Positions 9,533-17,120 are shown, counted from the first letter of the stretch. The stretch is DNA of 64,000 nucleotides from Amycolatopsis mediterranei (GCF_026017845.1 NZ_CP100416.1:4929176-4993175); one strand, 5' to 3'. A program made the numbers and translations. Notes: generated from the sequence alone by a model not told the origin.

Positions 9533-9548
9533 ATTGGTCCAGTCCCTT
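9533..9548. promoter_or_regulatory. Possible DasR-type (dre-like) operator
   Basis: ATTGGTCCAGTCCCTT matches 11 of 16 positions of the Streptomyces dre consensus ACTGGTCTAGACCACT as I remember it, including the TGGTC half-site. It sits 53-68 bp upstream of a secreted glycoside hydrolase, overlapping an AT-rich stretch (TAATAT on the minus strand) that could be the -10. Resemblance only; the right half is weak. Confidence 0.3.
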
Positions 9549-9573
9549 ACCGGGACAGGTTCCGGACAGGAAT

Positions 9574-10215
9574 TCACGCCCGCCGCGAGCTCAGCAGCAG
9601 CAGGCACAGCACCGCGATCGCGGTGACGAACCCGGCGACCAGCAGCATCGGGTTCAGGGTCGCCGGCGTCGCCGCGGTCGCCTGCTGGACCGCGGGCGGC
9701 TGTTCGGTGACCGGAGCGGCCGGGGCGACGGCGGCCGCGGACGTGGCCGCCGGGGCGGTGCCCGCCGAAGGAGCGTTCGGCGGCGGAGTGCTCGCGGGCG
9801 GTGTGGTGGCCACCGGCACCGCGCCGGCCGCGGTCCGTGACGGCAGCGGCCGGGAAGCCGTGCTCGGCGGCGCGGTCGTGGGCGCCGGCAGCACCGTCAC
9901 CGAGGCCCGCATGTCGGGGTGCACCGAGCAGTAGTACTGGTACGTGCCCGCCTGCCGGAACGTGTAGCTCCAGCTCTGCCCGGCCGAAAGCTGCGGGCTG
10001 CGGAACGCGACCGGCGCGCTCGTCGTGACGACGTCGTGCGGGGCTTCGTCGTGCTGCATCCAGGTGACCGTGTCGCCGACCCGGACGGTCAGCGCGGCGG
10101 GGGAGAAGGCGTAGCCCTGCATCATGACCTGCTGCGTCGCCGCGGCGGCCGGGCTCCCGAGCGGCAGGTTCAGGAACACGAGCAGGCCGGCCACGGCCAG
10201 GGCGGCGCGCCTCAT
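9574..10215 (-). CDS. Membrane-anchored cupredoxin (amicyanin/plastocyanin-like)
   Basis: 213 residues: signal peptide (Arg-Arg start, cleavage after PAAAA), then a ~95-residue cupredoxin domain with the type-1 copper ligands visible as His in APHDVV and Cys/His/Met in YYCSVHPDM. A long Thr/Pro/Ala linker and a C-terminal membrane helix ending in Arg-Arg-Ala follow, so the copper domain is held at the outer face of the membrane. The ATG at 10215 overlaps the upstream YceI-like stop by four bases. Probably a small electron-transfer or copper-buffering protein working with its YceI-like, second cupredoxin and CopC/CopD neighbours. Confidence 0.88.
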   Translation of the reverse strand: MRRAALAVAGLLVFLNLPLGSPAAAATQQVMMQGYAFSPAALTVRVGDTVTWMQHDEAPHDVVTTSAPVAFRSPQLSAGQSWSYTFRQAGTYQYYCSVHPDMRASVTVLPAPTTAPPSTASRPLPSRTAAGAVPVATTPPASTPPPNAPSAGTAPAATSAAAVAPAAPVTEQPPAVQQATAATPATLNPMLLVAGFVTAIAVLCLLLLSSRRA

Positions 10216-10661
10216 CGGACGAACTCGATCGCGATCTCGACGCGCAGCCGGCGCCGGGCCAGCAGCCGCACGAGCGGGCCCGCGTGCCGCGGCTTCCGGC
10301 GGGCCGGGAGAACGACCCCGGCGGCCCAGACGACGAGGCCGTGCTCGTCCCGGTGCCGCACGTCGCCGCGCAGGCGCACCGCGCGCCCGGCCACACTGCC
10401 TTCGACGACGAACGGGTCCTCGGCGACCTCGTCGGCGGTGAAGGTGAGTTCGTCGCCGCGGCACGCCCTGCGGAGGAAGGGGATCCCGGTCCGCAGCGAG
10501 CCGGGGTCGAAGGTGACCGTGAGCGCCGAGCCGGGCGTCCAGTGCCCGCCGGTCGCGGTGAGCCGGCCGCGGACCAGGGGCGGACGCGGGGAAATCTCGA
10601 TGACGCAGCGGTCGCGGCGCAGGGTGTAGCCGGTCCGGGGCAGGACGGCGGTGTCGGACAT
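10212..10661 (-). CDS. YceI-like domain protein
   Basis: 149 residues. YTLRRDRCVIEIS, VRGRLTATGGHW and a following LRTGIPFLRR segment fit the lipocalin-like YceI fold (typically YTID...S.I.FSVRH, VRG.F...G), which binds isoprenoid-type lipids. No signal peptide is visible, so it is probably cytoplasmic or a short cytosolic YceI-type variant. Start ATG with GGAGG about 10 nt upstream. Its stop overlaps the start of the cupredoxin gene, so the two are made together. Moderate certainty on family. Confidence 0.62.
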   Translation of the reverse strand: MSDTAVLPRTGYTLRRDRCVIEISPRPPLVRGRLTATGGHWTPGSALTVTFDPGSLRTGIPFLRRACRGDELTFTADEVAEDPFVVEGSVAGRAVRLRGDVRHRDEHGLVVWAAGVVLPARRKPRHAGPLVRLLARRRLRVEIAIEFVR

Positions 10662-10687
10662 GAAGAGTGGCCTCCGGGGATGGGAGC

Positions 10688-10716
10688 GGGTGGCCCGGCC
10701 GGGAACCGGGCCACCC
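10688..10716. terminator. Hairpin between cupredoxin and YceI-like genes
   Basis: GGGTGGCCCGG / CCGGGCCACCC, 11-base perfect arms with a 7-nt loop, in the 71-bp gap after the 328-residue cupredoxin gene. It could end or attenuate transcription within an otherwise same-strand series. Confidence 0.6.
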
Positions 10717-10732
10717 GTGACGACGGCGAGCG

Positions 10733-11719
10733 TCAGCAGCTCGCCTGGTTCAGCAACGGAGTGAGCACGTTCTCGAGCCACACCGTGTGCGTCTTGATGT
10801 ACTGGTCGAGGTTCAGCAGGTCGGTCACCTGCTGGCCCAGCGACTCCTCGAGGTGTGCGCTCTTGATGTGCGCGATGATCGGCGCGAGCGTGTCGGTCGC
10901 GACCTGGCCCGCCGATCCGTCGAACACCGGGGCGAGCACGGTTTCCAGCCAGACCGTGTGGGTCTTGAGGTACTGGTCCAGGTTGAGGATGTCCTGCACC
11001 TGCTGACCGGGTGAGGTCTCCAGGTGCGCGCTCTTGATGTGGTCGAGGATCGGCTGCAGGACCGCCTTCGGCACGCAGGAGCCGCCGCCGGCCGGGGTGG
11101 ACGGCATCGGCATCGAGTGGGTCGGCGCCGAGGTCGGTGCGGACGTGGGTGCGGAGGTCGGGGCCGACGTCGGCGGAGCCGTGGTGGGCACGGATCCGGT
11201 GACGGTGACCGTGGCCTTCATGTCCGGGTGGATCGAGCAGTAGTACGAGTACTTGCCCGCCTTGGTGAAGGTGTGGCTGAAGGTCTGACCGGTCTGCAGG
11301 GTCGGCGAGGTGAACTTCTCCGGCCCGTCGGTGACCACGATGTTGTGCGGCGCGGTGTCGTGGTTGGTCCACGTCACCGTGTCCCCGACGTCGATCGTGA
11401 GGTCGGCAGGCGAGAACTTGTAGCCCATGGCGTCGACCGACTTGGTGGACGGCGCCGCGGCCGGGGCGGCGGCCCCGCCCGCCTGTTCCTGCGCGAGTCC
11501 CTGGTACAGCGGGACGGCGAGGGGACCCTGCTGGGCCAGTGCGGCGAGGTCGACGTTCGCGGCCTGGCTCGGCGCGGCCTGCTCGGTCTGGCCGCCGCGC
11601 AGCGTGGCGAGACTGAACAACGCCGTCGCCAGGGCGAGGATCGCCACGGCGACCGGCCAGCTCCGCCGTCGCCGCACCACCTCCGGCTGCTCGGGGGCGG
11701 TGGGGGTGGGGTTGTCCAT
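10733..11719 (-). CDS. Membrane cupredoxin with C-terminal tandem helical repeats
   Basis: 328 residues. One N-terminal membrane helix (about 20-40) after an Arg-rich cytoplasmic stretch, then a Gln/Ala-rich linker. The cupredoxin domain (about 98-183) has copper ligands His in APHNIV and Cys/His/Met in YYCSIHPDM. A TSAP-repeat linker follows, then two nearly identical ~57-residue repeats (HIKSAHLE, LNLDQY.KTHTVWLE) bracketed by cysteines (GGGSC at the start, QASC at the end), which could form a disulfide. The repeat domain is not one I recognise and looks helical. RBS AAAGGAG. Lies 23 bp downstream of copD in a same-strand run. Confidence 0.87.
   Translation of the reverse strand: MDNPTPTAPEQPEVVRRRRSWPVAVAILALATALFSLATLRGGQTEQAAPSQAANVDLAALAQQGPLAVPLYQGLAQEQAGGAAAPAAAPSTKSVDAMGYKFSPADLTIDVGDTVTWTNHDTAPHNIVVTDGPEKFTSPTLQTGQTFSHTFTKAGKYSYYCSIHPDMKATVTVTGSVPTTAPPTSAPTSAPTSAPTSAPTHSMPMPSTPAGGGSCVPKAVLQPILDHIKSAHLETSPGQQVQDILNLDQYLKTHTVWLETVLAPVFDGSAGQVATDTLAPIIAHIKSAHLEESLGQQVTDLLNLDQYIKTHTVWLENVLTPLLNQASC
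10745..11060 (-). repeat. Intragenic tandem duplication (two ~171-bp units)
   Basis: The 3' third of the cupredoxin gene holds two copies, offset by 171 bp, that encode HIKSAHLE-x(7)-QQV-x-D-x-LNLDQY-x-KTHTVWLE-x-VL. The protein repeats differ at only a few positions and the DNA is also very similar, so the duplication is recent or under strong constraint. Confidence 0.85.
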
Positions 11720-11742
11720 CGAGGACTCCTTTCACAGGGCCA

Positions 11743-12666
11743 TCAGCGGCCGGGGCTGGCCGTGACGAGGAAGCTCGCCGCGAGGAGGACCACGAGCACG
11801 AGCGTGGTCTCGGCGGCGACGGAATGGACGAAGGGGCGGACGGTGGCGGCGTCCCCGCGCAGCACGACCGCGAAGTCGAGGCGACGGCCCACCCAGCTGC
11901 GGCTGACCTGCGCGGCCAGCAGCACGACGGCGAGCACGCCCAGCTTGACCAGCAGCGTCCGCCCGTAGGCCGTGCCGAACACGCGGCCGACGCTGCCGAC
12001 GGTCTGCCACGCGAGCACGATGCCCGCGGCGACCACGACGGCGACCGACGTCATCGCCAGCTTCGAGTAGCGGGGGATCACCGAGGCGAGCTCTTCGGGG
12101 TCACGGCGGGCCAGGACGCCGAACAGCAGCACGGCCAGCCCGCCGATCCACGCCGAAGCGCCCGCGAGGTGAGCGAAGTCCGCCAGCTGCGTCAGCCAGG
12201 GCCGGGTGCTCTCCACCGCGTGGCCGGTGAGCCCGGTCGTGCGGAGCAGCCCGAGCAGGATCGCCCCGGCCCCGACCCGCCAGGGCAACGCCGTGGCCGC
12301 GTCCCGGCCGCGTTGCAGCAGCCAGGCCAGCACCACCCCGCCGAGCAGCCACAGCAGCGCCCTGGCGAACCAGATGCGCCCGAACTGGCTGTCCAGCGCC
12401 TGGCCGAGCAGGTCCCAGGCCAGGAAGTCGCCGGGCGGGCGTTGCGCGGCCCACGCCGCCTGCAGGCCCAGGCCGGCGAGCGTGCCGGCCAGGCCGAGGA
12501 CCCAGCCGGTGACCAGCACCGAACGGGCCCCGCGGTGGCCGGCGCCGGCGGGCCAGAGCACGGCCAGGAACAGCAGGCCGCCGGCGAACAGCGTGAGACC
12601 GGCGTAGTCGACGGTGCGGGCGAGCACGTACCACGCCTTGACGGGCTCCACCGCCTCACCGTCCAC
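11743..12666 (-). CDS. copD: CopD-family copper resistance membrane protein
   Basis: 307 residues, about eight hydrophobic membrane segments, with the CopD-type pattern of His residues near membrane boundaries (FAHLAGASAWIGGL, GLTGHAV). Family members work with CopC in copper import or resistance. The GTG start at 12666 lies inside the preceding gene, whose stop is at 12656-12658, an 11-bp overlap. The convergently controlled copC begins about 1 kb away on the other strand. The call to CopD/YcnJ type is good; the direction of copper movement cannot be told. Confidence 0.83.
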   Translation of the reverse strand: MDGEAVEPVKAWYVLARTVDYAGLTLFAGGLLFLAVLWPAGAGHRGARSVLVTGWVLGLAGTLAGLGLQAAWAAQRPPGDFLAWDLLGQALDSQFGRIWFARALLWLLGGVVLAWLLQRGRDAATALPWRVGAGAILLGLLRTTGLTGHAVESTRPWLTQLADFAHLAGASAWIGGLAVLLFGVLARRDPEELASVIPRYSKLAMTSVAVVVAAGIVLAWQTVGSVGRVFGTAYGRTLLVKLGVLAVVLLAAQVSRSWVGRRLDFAVVLRGDAATVRPFVHSVAAETTLVLVVLLAASFLVTASPGR

Positions 12667-13276
12667 TGGGGACGGTCGGGACGGTGGTGGCGGCGGGCAC
12701 CATTGCCGGCTCCAGGCCGCCGTCGCCCGTGCGGCAGTAGCCGAGGACGAGCGCGCCGACCCCGGTCGGCCCGGTCACCCCGAGCCCGGTGGTGACCGCG
12801 CCGAGCAGCGGAAGGCCGCCGACGGTGTCCAGGACCTGTTGCGGCACACCGGCTTGGCACGCCGGCACGTCGGGTCCCGGCGGCGGGGGGATCGGCGTCG
12901 TCGGTGGGGGGACCGGCGGGGGAGGTGCGGTGCCGGGCTCGGGGGATCCCGGATCCGGGGCCGGGACCACGCCGCTGTCGCCGGGCATCGACGGCATCGA
13001 CGGGATCGACGGGATCGGGTCCGCCGGCTGGTTGCCCACCGGGATCGCGGGCAGCGGGGACACCGGACCGCCCGTGGGCAGCTGCCCGGCCGGAAGTGGT
13101 TGCGCGCCCGGGGTTTGCGGTGTGACGGGGTGGCCGCCGTCCGCGACCACGGGTGGAGTGGCCGCGGCGGTGCCCGGCCGCAGGCCGAGGCCGGAGGCGT
13201 AGCCGACGACGACCACGACCGCGCCGGCCAGGCCGGCGGCGATGACGTGGTCACGGCGCAGGGCGGGTCCTCGCAC
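12656..13276 (-). CDS. Proline-rich single-span exported protein
   Basis: 206 residues. An N-terminal membrane or signal segment (HVIAAGLAGAVVVVVGYASGLGL) is followed by a ~110-residue Pro/Gly/Ser-rich region that includes short IPSIPSMPSMP repeats from a 9-bp DNA repeat, then a small C-terminal domain with two cysteines (PACQAG, GYCRTG) and hydrophobic Gly/Leu content. No family recognised. GTG start with GGAGG ten bases upstream. It overlaps copD and is divergent from copC, so it is probably part of the copper cluster. Confidence 0.72.
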   Translation of the reverse strand: MRGPALRRDHVIAAGLAGAVVVVVGYASGLGLRPGTAAATPPVVADGGHPVTPQTPGAQPLPAGQLPTGGPVSPLPAIPVGNQPADPIPSIPSMPSMPGDSGVVPAPDPGSPEPGTAPPPPVPPPTTPIPPPPGPDVPACQAGVPQQVLDTVGGLPLLGAVTTGLGVTGPTGVGALVLGYCRTGDGGLEPAMVPAATTVPTVPSGR

Positions 13277-13659
13277 GGTTTCGTCCTCCAGAAAACGGGA
13301 ATTCGCTCGCGGGGAAACGGCAATTCCGGAGCGGCGGGGAAAGAACGGGATGTGGGAGCAATAAACCAGCCGGCACGTTTCGCGGGGTGATCTTCACGTG
13401 AAGGCCAGGTTAAGTCGAGCGGCCCGCGAACGGCGTTGCGCGGTGAGTTGCTGGGCCGAAAGCCGGTTCTGCTGGGCTGTTCGGGTGGCCAGACGGGCAA
13501 ACTGTCGGAGTAGCTGCCCGGTTTGCCCGATCCGGGGATGGCGACGCGCCGCGGCGGTGAGAATTGGTTAACACAGCCGTTTCACGGCCTCCCGTCATGA
13601 CCCCGGATCCGCTCGCTACGGTTCCGGCATCGCTCGAATTCCCGAGAAGGCGAGAAAAC
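13277..13659. other. Intergenic region between divergent copper-cluster arms
   Basis: 383 bp without a credible gene. It holds a perfect 12-bp palindrome, CTTCACGTGAAG (13392-13403), and a spaced inverted repeat GGGCAAAC (13495-13502) / GTTTGCCC (13521-13528). Both could be regulator sites for the divergent proline-rich/copD and copC units. No GGGTA-type promoter was found here. Confidence 0.5.
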
Positions 13660-14196
13660 ATGACTTCCCGCTGGTCTTTCACGGTCCGGATGGCCGCCGC
13701 CCTGGCGGCGGCCGGCGGCGCGGCGCTGCTGTGCGCCCCCGCGGCGGACGCGCACAGCGTCCTGGTGTCCAGTTCGCCGGCCGCGGATGCGTCGGTTGCC
13801 GCAGGCCCGGCCGAGGCCGTGCTCGAGTTCAACGAGCCGGTGGAAAACCGGTTCACCGAACTCGCGGTGCTCGGGCCCGACGGGACTTCGCACTGGGAGG
13901 CCGGCCCGGCGTCCGTTGTGGACGCCCGGGTCTCCGCGCCGCTGCGTCCGCTCGGCCCGGCCGGGGCCTACACCATCCGGTACCGGGTCACCTCCGCCGA
14001 CGGCCACCCGGTCTCCGGCACCGTCGGATTCCGGCTCACCGTGGCGGGCCCGGCGGCGGCGGTGCCGGCCGTCGCGGCGGTGGCGCGCCCGGACGGGGAC
14101 GGCCCGATGCCGCTGTGGCCGTGGCTCACCGGCGGTGCCGTCCTGCTCGGCACCGGGTTCGCGGTGGCCAGGCGGCTGAGCCGCGCGGACGCTTGA
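13660..14196 (+). CDS. copC: CopC-type copper-binding protein
   Basis: 178 residues: signal peptide ending ADA, so the mature protein begins with His (HSVLVSSSP), the N-terminal copper ligand of CopC. A second ligand set is in the ADGHPVSGTVGF segment (Asp and His). The beta-barrel CopC domain is followed by an Ala/Val-rich linker and a C-terminal membrane helix with Arg-Arg, so it is anchored outside. The ATG at 13660 has GAGAAGG nearby. Works with CopD encoded 1 kb away. It ends at the promoter of the DUF6221 gene. Confidence 0.9.
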   Translation: MTSRWSFTVRMAAALAAAGGAALLCAPAADAHSVLVSSSPAADASVAAGPAEAVLEFNEPVENRFTELAVLGPDGTSHWEAGPASVVDARVSAPLRPLGPAGAYTIRYRVTSADGHPVSGTVGFRLTVAGPAAAVPAVAAVARPDGDGPMPLWPWLTGGAVLLGTGFAVARRLSRADA

Positions 14197-14216
14197 GGCC
14201 GTGACCGGGCGGGTAT
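14191..14216 (+). promoter_or_regulatory. Sigma-B/F-type promoter for the DUF6221-PRT unit
   Basis: GCTT, 16 bp, GGGTAT. Nine nt separate the -10 from the ATG at 14226, predicting a leaderless mRNA. The -35 overlaps the copC stop codon. Confidence 0.6.
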
Positions 14217-14225
14217 CCCGCGCCC

Positions 14226-14564
14226 ATGACGAATCTCGACGACACCACGACCGCGAAGCTCGACGAATTCGTGCTCGCCCGGCTCGCGGAGGACGAAGAG
14301 CGCGTCCGGGCGGGTGAACTGTCGCTGATCGACGAGGCCGAGCGGCGCGGGCGGCTGCGGATCATGTACGCCGACGACGGCGACGGCCTGCTGCTGGCCG
14401 GCGGGCCGGTCGAGGCGATGGAGGACCGGCACCCGGTGCCGTTCGCCGAGAAGGCCGAGTTCCTGCGCCGCGAGATCCGCGACGTCCACGACGACAACTC
14501 CGTCAAGCTCATCGCGTCGGTGTACGAAGCCCACCCCGACTGGCGCGACGAGTGGCGCCCGTGA
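14226..14564 (+). CDS. DUF6221-like small protein
   Basis: 112-residue acidic soluble protein. The N-terminal LDEFVLARLAEDEERV and the C-terminal YEAHPDWRDEWRP closely fit actinobacterial DUF6221 proteins, which end in a similar HPDYREEW motif. Function unknown. Probably leaderless from the promoter just upstream and followed four bases later by a phosphoribosyltransferase gene, so the two form a unit. Confidence 0.8.
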   Translation: MTNLDDTTTAKLDEFVLARLAEDEERVRAGELSLIDEAERRGRLRIMYADDGDGLLLAGGPVEAMEDRHPVPFAEKAEFLRREIRDVHDDNSVKLIASVYEAHPDWRDEWRP

Positions 14565-14568
14565 CCTG

Positions 14569-15219
14569 ATGCCCGCGCGGCAGGCCGGTCCGCGGATCTT
14601 CGCCGACCGGGAGGACGGCGGCCGCCGGCTGGCGAGCGAGCTGCGGCGCCGGGCCTGGGCCGACCCGGTCGTGCTCGGGCTCGCCCGCGGCGGCGTGCCG
14701 GTGGCCGCCGTCGTCGCGCGGCGGCTCGGTGCCGAACTGGACGTCGCGGTCGCCCGCAAGATCGGGGCGCCGGGCCACCGCGAGTACGGCGTCGGCGCGG
14801 TCACCCCGGACGGCCCGGCGATCTACGACGAGGCCGGTCTGCGCGCGCTCGAACTGACCGCCGCGCGGATGGCCCGGGCCGAAGCCCGGGAACGGGCGGA
14901 GGCGCGCCGCCGGCTCGAGCGTTACCGCGCCGGCCGCGCGCCCGCCGGTCTCACCGGCCGTGACGTCCTCCTCGTGGACGACGGGCTCGCGACCGGCGTC
15001 ACCGCGACGGCCGCGCTGCGCGACCTCCGTGCGGCCCGGCCGCGCACGCTCGTCTTCGCGGCACCCGTCGCCGCCCCGGGCGCGGTCACGCGGTTGCTGG
15101 GCGAAGCCGACGACGTCGTCTGCGTCGCGGAACCGCCGGAGTTTCGCGCGGTCGGCCAGTGGTACGCCGATTTCCGCCAGCTGGGCGACGACGAGGTGCT
15201 GGACCTGCTCACTTCGTGA
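14569..15219 (+). CDS. Phosphoribosyltransferase-domain protein
   Basis: 216 residues with a type I PRTase fold. The PRPP-binding loop reads VLLVDDGLATGVTATAAL, and the N-terminal GLARGGVPVAAVVA strand-loop is also characteristic. An Arg-rich helical insert (about 100-125) separates the halves. Proteins of this type often occur in stress gene groups in actinomycetes; the true substrate base is unknown. Starts 4 bp after the DUF6221 stop (14562-14564) and shares its promoter. Confidence 0.87.
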   Translation: MPARQAGPRIFADREDGGRRLASELRRRAWADPVVLGLARGGVPVAAVVARRLGAELDVAVARKIGAPGHREYGVGAVTPDGPAIYDEAGLRALELTAARMARAEARERAEARRRLERYRAGRAPAGLTGRDVLLVDDGLATGVTATAALRDLRAARPRTLVFAAPVAAPGAVTRLLGEADDVVCVAEPPEFRAVGQWYADFRQLGDDEVLDLLTS

Positions 15220-15276
15220 CCCGGCGGGTTCCACAGAGGACCGCCGGTGACGTGCTGCTCCACTCGGGGTGCCCCG

Positions 15277-15302
15277 GGTTGACCCTGTGGGTGACGGGGT
15301 AT
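15277..15302 (+). promoter_or_regulatory. Sigma-B/F-type promoter for the DUF6292 gene
   Basis: GGTT, 16 bp, GGGTAT, ending 37 nt before the ATG at 15340. A GGGAGC ribosome site lies in the leader. Confidence 0.55.
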
Positions 15303-15339
15303 CACCCGATGGGGCACCGACCGAAGGGGCGGGAGCGGG

Positions 15340-15762
15340 ATGAGCGAACGGGACGGGCTCGGCGCGGCGGCGCGCGGGCTGCGGCAGTACCTGCTGGCCG
15401 TCGCGGCCAAGCTGGACGCACCCGCCTGGTTCTGTGAAGTGGACGTCCCGGCCGGTGCGTACGTCGCGCTCGAGCGGCGGCTCGCGCGGTTCCCGGACCA
15501 CGAGACCGCGCTGCTGTGGGACGAACGCGACGGCTGGGCCGCGGCGGTCGAGTCGGCCACCGGCGACGACCTCATCGTGCTGGCCTACCTGGGCGAGGAC
15601 GTGCTGCCCCCGCCCGAAACCGTCGTGGAGTTCGTGACCGGCCTGTACGGCGAGAAGTACCCGGGCCGGCCGGATCCCCCGGATTTCCGCAGACCCGGCA
15701 CCGCGGACGGCTTCGACGAACGCTTGGCCGCCTACGCCGGCGACCCGGTCGGCCAAGCCTGA
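15340..15762 (+). CDS. DUF6292 family protein
   Basis: 140-residue soluble protein with the DUF6292 pattern: LRQYLLAVAAKL, YVALERRL, ALLWDERDGWA and VLPPPETVVEFV. Function unknown; such proteins are frequent and multi-copy in actinomycetes. Its 3' end overlaps that of the convergent MerR gene by 31 bp. Single-gene unit with its own stress-type promoter. Confidence 0.8.
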   Translation: MSERDGLGAAARGLRQYLLAVAAKLDAPAWFCEVDVPAGAYVALERRLARFPDHETALLWDERDGWAAAVESATGDDLIVLAYLGEDVLPPPETVVEFVTGLYGEKYPGRPDPPDFRRPGTADGFDERLAAYAGDPVGQA

Positions 15763-16712
15763 CCCGGCCGGCTCCGGCTGTCGAGCCGAGCACGCACTGC
15801 CCGGCCGAACCAGGTGAACACCGGTCCCGGATCCGGGACCGGAGGCCAGCCGTTGACGGCGGCCACCAACTGCCAGTACCGCGTGACGCGACGATCGTCG
15901 GCGACATCGAGCCGTTCGAGGATCCACCGCTTCAGCTGGTCGTCGTCGGCCTTGCCGAAGGTCTCGGCGTAGCGCGCAGTGAGCGAAGCGACGATGTCGC
16001 CGGCCTGCTCGGAGTCCGGGGCGATCCCCGCGGCGAGCGCTCGGCCGACGTCTTCGCGCACGGCCTCGGTCAGGTCGTGGTGCAGGCCGGTCGTGTCTCC
16101 GTCGGCGCGCTGGGCCGCCTGGTACTCGGCCATCCGCCGCACAGCGGCCCGGAAGCCGGTGTCCTGGACCAGTTCCACGAGCTCCATCCACGCCTCGACC
16201 TGTTCGGGGGTGGCGTCTTCGGGTAATTCGGGCATGGTCGAACGCAGCAGTTCCACCATGGCCGGATTGGCGTCGACACCGCCGAAGGTGTCGTCGACGA
16301 AATCGTGGATGAAGCGGCGCCGTTCGGCATCGGACAGGTTCACCAGTTTGTGCATCAGATCCATCTCCCGAGGGGTCGATTCCCGCTTCGCGACCGCGGT
16401 CAACACCGCCCGCCGCAGGCGCAGCGCCCGGATCTGCACGTCGAGGGCGGCTGCGTGCGCCGCGGCGACCTCGGCCAGCGAAGTTTCGCCGGCCAGCACG
16501 CGCCGGACCGTGGCCAGGTCGATGTCCAGCTCACGAAGCGTGCGGACCAGTTCCAGCCGAGCCAGGGCAGCCGCGTCGTACAGGCGGTAGCCGGCCGCGT
16601 TGTGCCAGGTCGCCGGAACGATCCCCTTGTCGGAGTAGAACCGGATCGTCTTGACGGACAGCCCGGTCCGCGCGGCCAGAGCCCCGATCGTGAGGAGGTT
16701 CTCGTCGTCCAT
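15732..16712 (-). CDS. MerR-family transcriptional regulator
   Basis: 326 residues. The N-terminal MerR winged helix-turn-helix (LTIGALAARTGLSVKTIRFYSDKGIVP, AGYRLYD) is followed by a dimerisation helix and a long, mostly helical C-terminal region of ~220 residues with no cysteine metal site evident, so the signal is probably an organic ligand or protein. The promoter directly upstream has the 19-bp spacer and central dyad typical of MerR targets, so it is almost certainly autoregulated. The ATG at 16712 is only 7 nt from the -10, so its mRNA should be leaderless. Confidence 0.92.
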   Translation of the reverse strand: MDDENLLTIGALAARTGLSVKTIRFYSDKGIVPATWHNAAGYRLYDAAALARLELVRTLRELDIDLATVRRVLAGETSLAEVAAAHAAALDVQIRALRLRRAVLTAVAKRESTPREMDLMHKLVNLSDAERRRFIHDFVDDTFGGVDANPAMVELLRSTMPELPEDATPEQVEAWMELVELVQDTGFRAAVRRMAEYQAAQRADGDTTGLHHDLTEAVREDVGRALAAGIAPDSEQAGDIVASLTARYAETFGKADDDQLKRWILERLDVADDRRVTRYWQLVAAVNGWPPVPDPGPVFTWFGRAVRARLDSRSRPGQAWPTGSPA

Positions 16713-16750
16713 GTCCCCAAGCCTGCCGTCTCCCCCTGAGGGAGACTCAA
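16713..16750 (-). promoter_or_regulatory. MerR-type autoregulatory promoter and operator
   Basis: On the minus strand: TTGAGT (16750-16745), a 19-bp spacer, CAGGCT (16725-16720), then 7 nt to the ATG. The dyad GTCTCCC (16728-16734) / GGGAGAC (16740-16746), with a 5-bp centre, fills the spacer. The long spacer with the operator between -35 and -10 is the hallmark of MerR-activated promoters, where bound regulator untwists the DNA. Confidence 0.8.
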
Positions 16751-16757
16751 CTCAGCG

Positions 16758-17120
16758 TCAGCGGGCCGGCAGCACGCAGAATTCGTTCCCCTCGGGGTCG
16801 GCGAGCACGATCCACGGGTCGTCGTCCGGATCGTCGAGGACCTTCGCCCCGAGCATCACCAGGCGTTCGACCTCCGCCCGCTGGTCACCAGCCACCGGCG
16901 CCAGGTCGAGGTGCAGCCGGTTCTTGACGGTCTTTTCCCCGGGTACCGGCTGAAACAGCAGCGCCGGTCCGTCGGCGAAGTCGACCTGGCGGTACGTCAA
17001 GCCGTGGGAGTCGGTCCACGTGCGGGTCTTTCCGCTACCCAGCGCCGCGGCCCAGAACTCGGCCAGCAGGTCCGGCTGACGGCAGTCGATCGCCACGGCC
17101 AGGATGCGCGCCGCCGTCAT
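16758..17120 (-). CDS. VOC-family (glyoxalase-like) protein
   Basis: 120 residues: ILAVAIDCRQPDLLAEFWAAALG at the N-terminus and WIVLADPEGNEFCVLPAR at the C-terminus, the standard single VOC repeat of actinobacterial glyoxalase-like proteins. Substrate unknown. The ATG at 17120 overlaps the stop of the upstream gene by four bases. It resembles the VOC protein at 47846-48226 in both end motifs. Confidence 0.85.
   Translation of the reverse strand: MTAARILAVAIDCRQPDLLAEFWAAALGSGKTRTWTDSHGLTYRQVDFADGPALLFQPVPGEKTVKNRLHLDLAPVAGDQRAEVERLVMLGAKVLDDPDDDPWIVLADPEGNEFCVLPAR

Noticed and set aside
12950..13030. Short tandem units (GGCATCGAC/GGGATCGAC) as a CRISPR-like array
   Set aside because: They are 9-bp in-frame repeats encoding IPS/MPS units of a proline-rich linker; no spacers.
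13499..13528. GTTT/AAAC ends of the repeat upstream of copC as sigma-B-type -35 boxes
   Set aside because: No GGGTA-like -10 lies 14-17 bp downstream on either strand.
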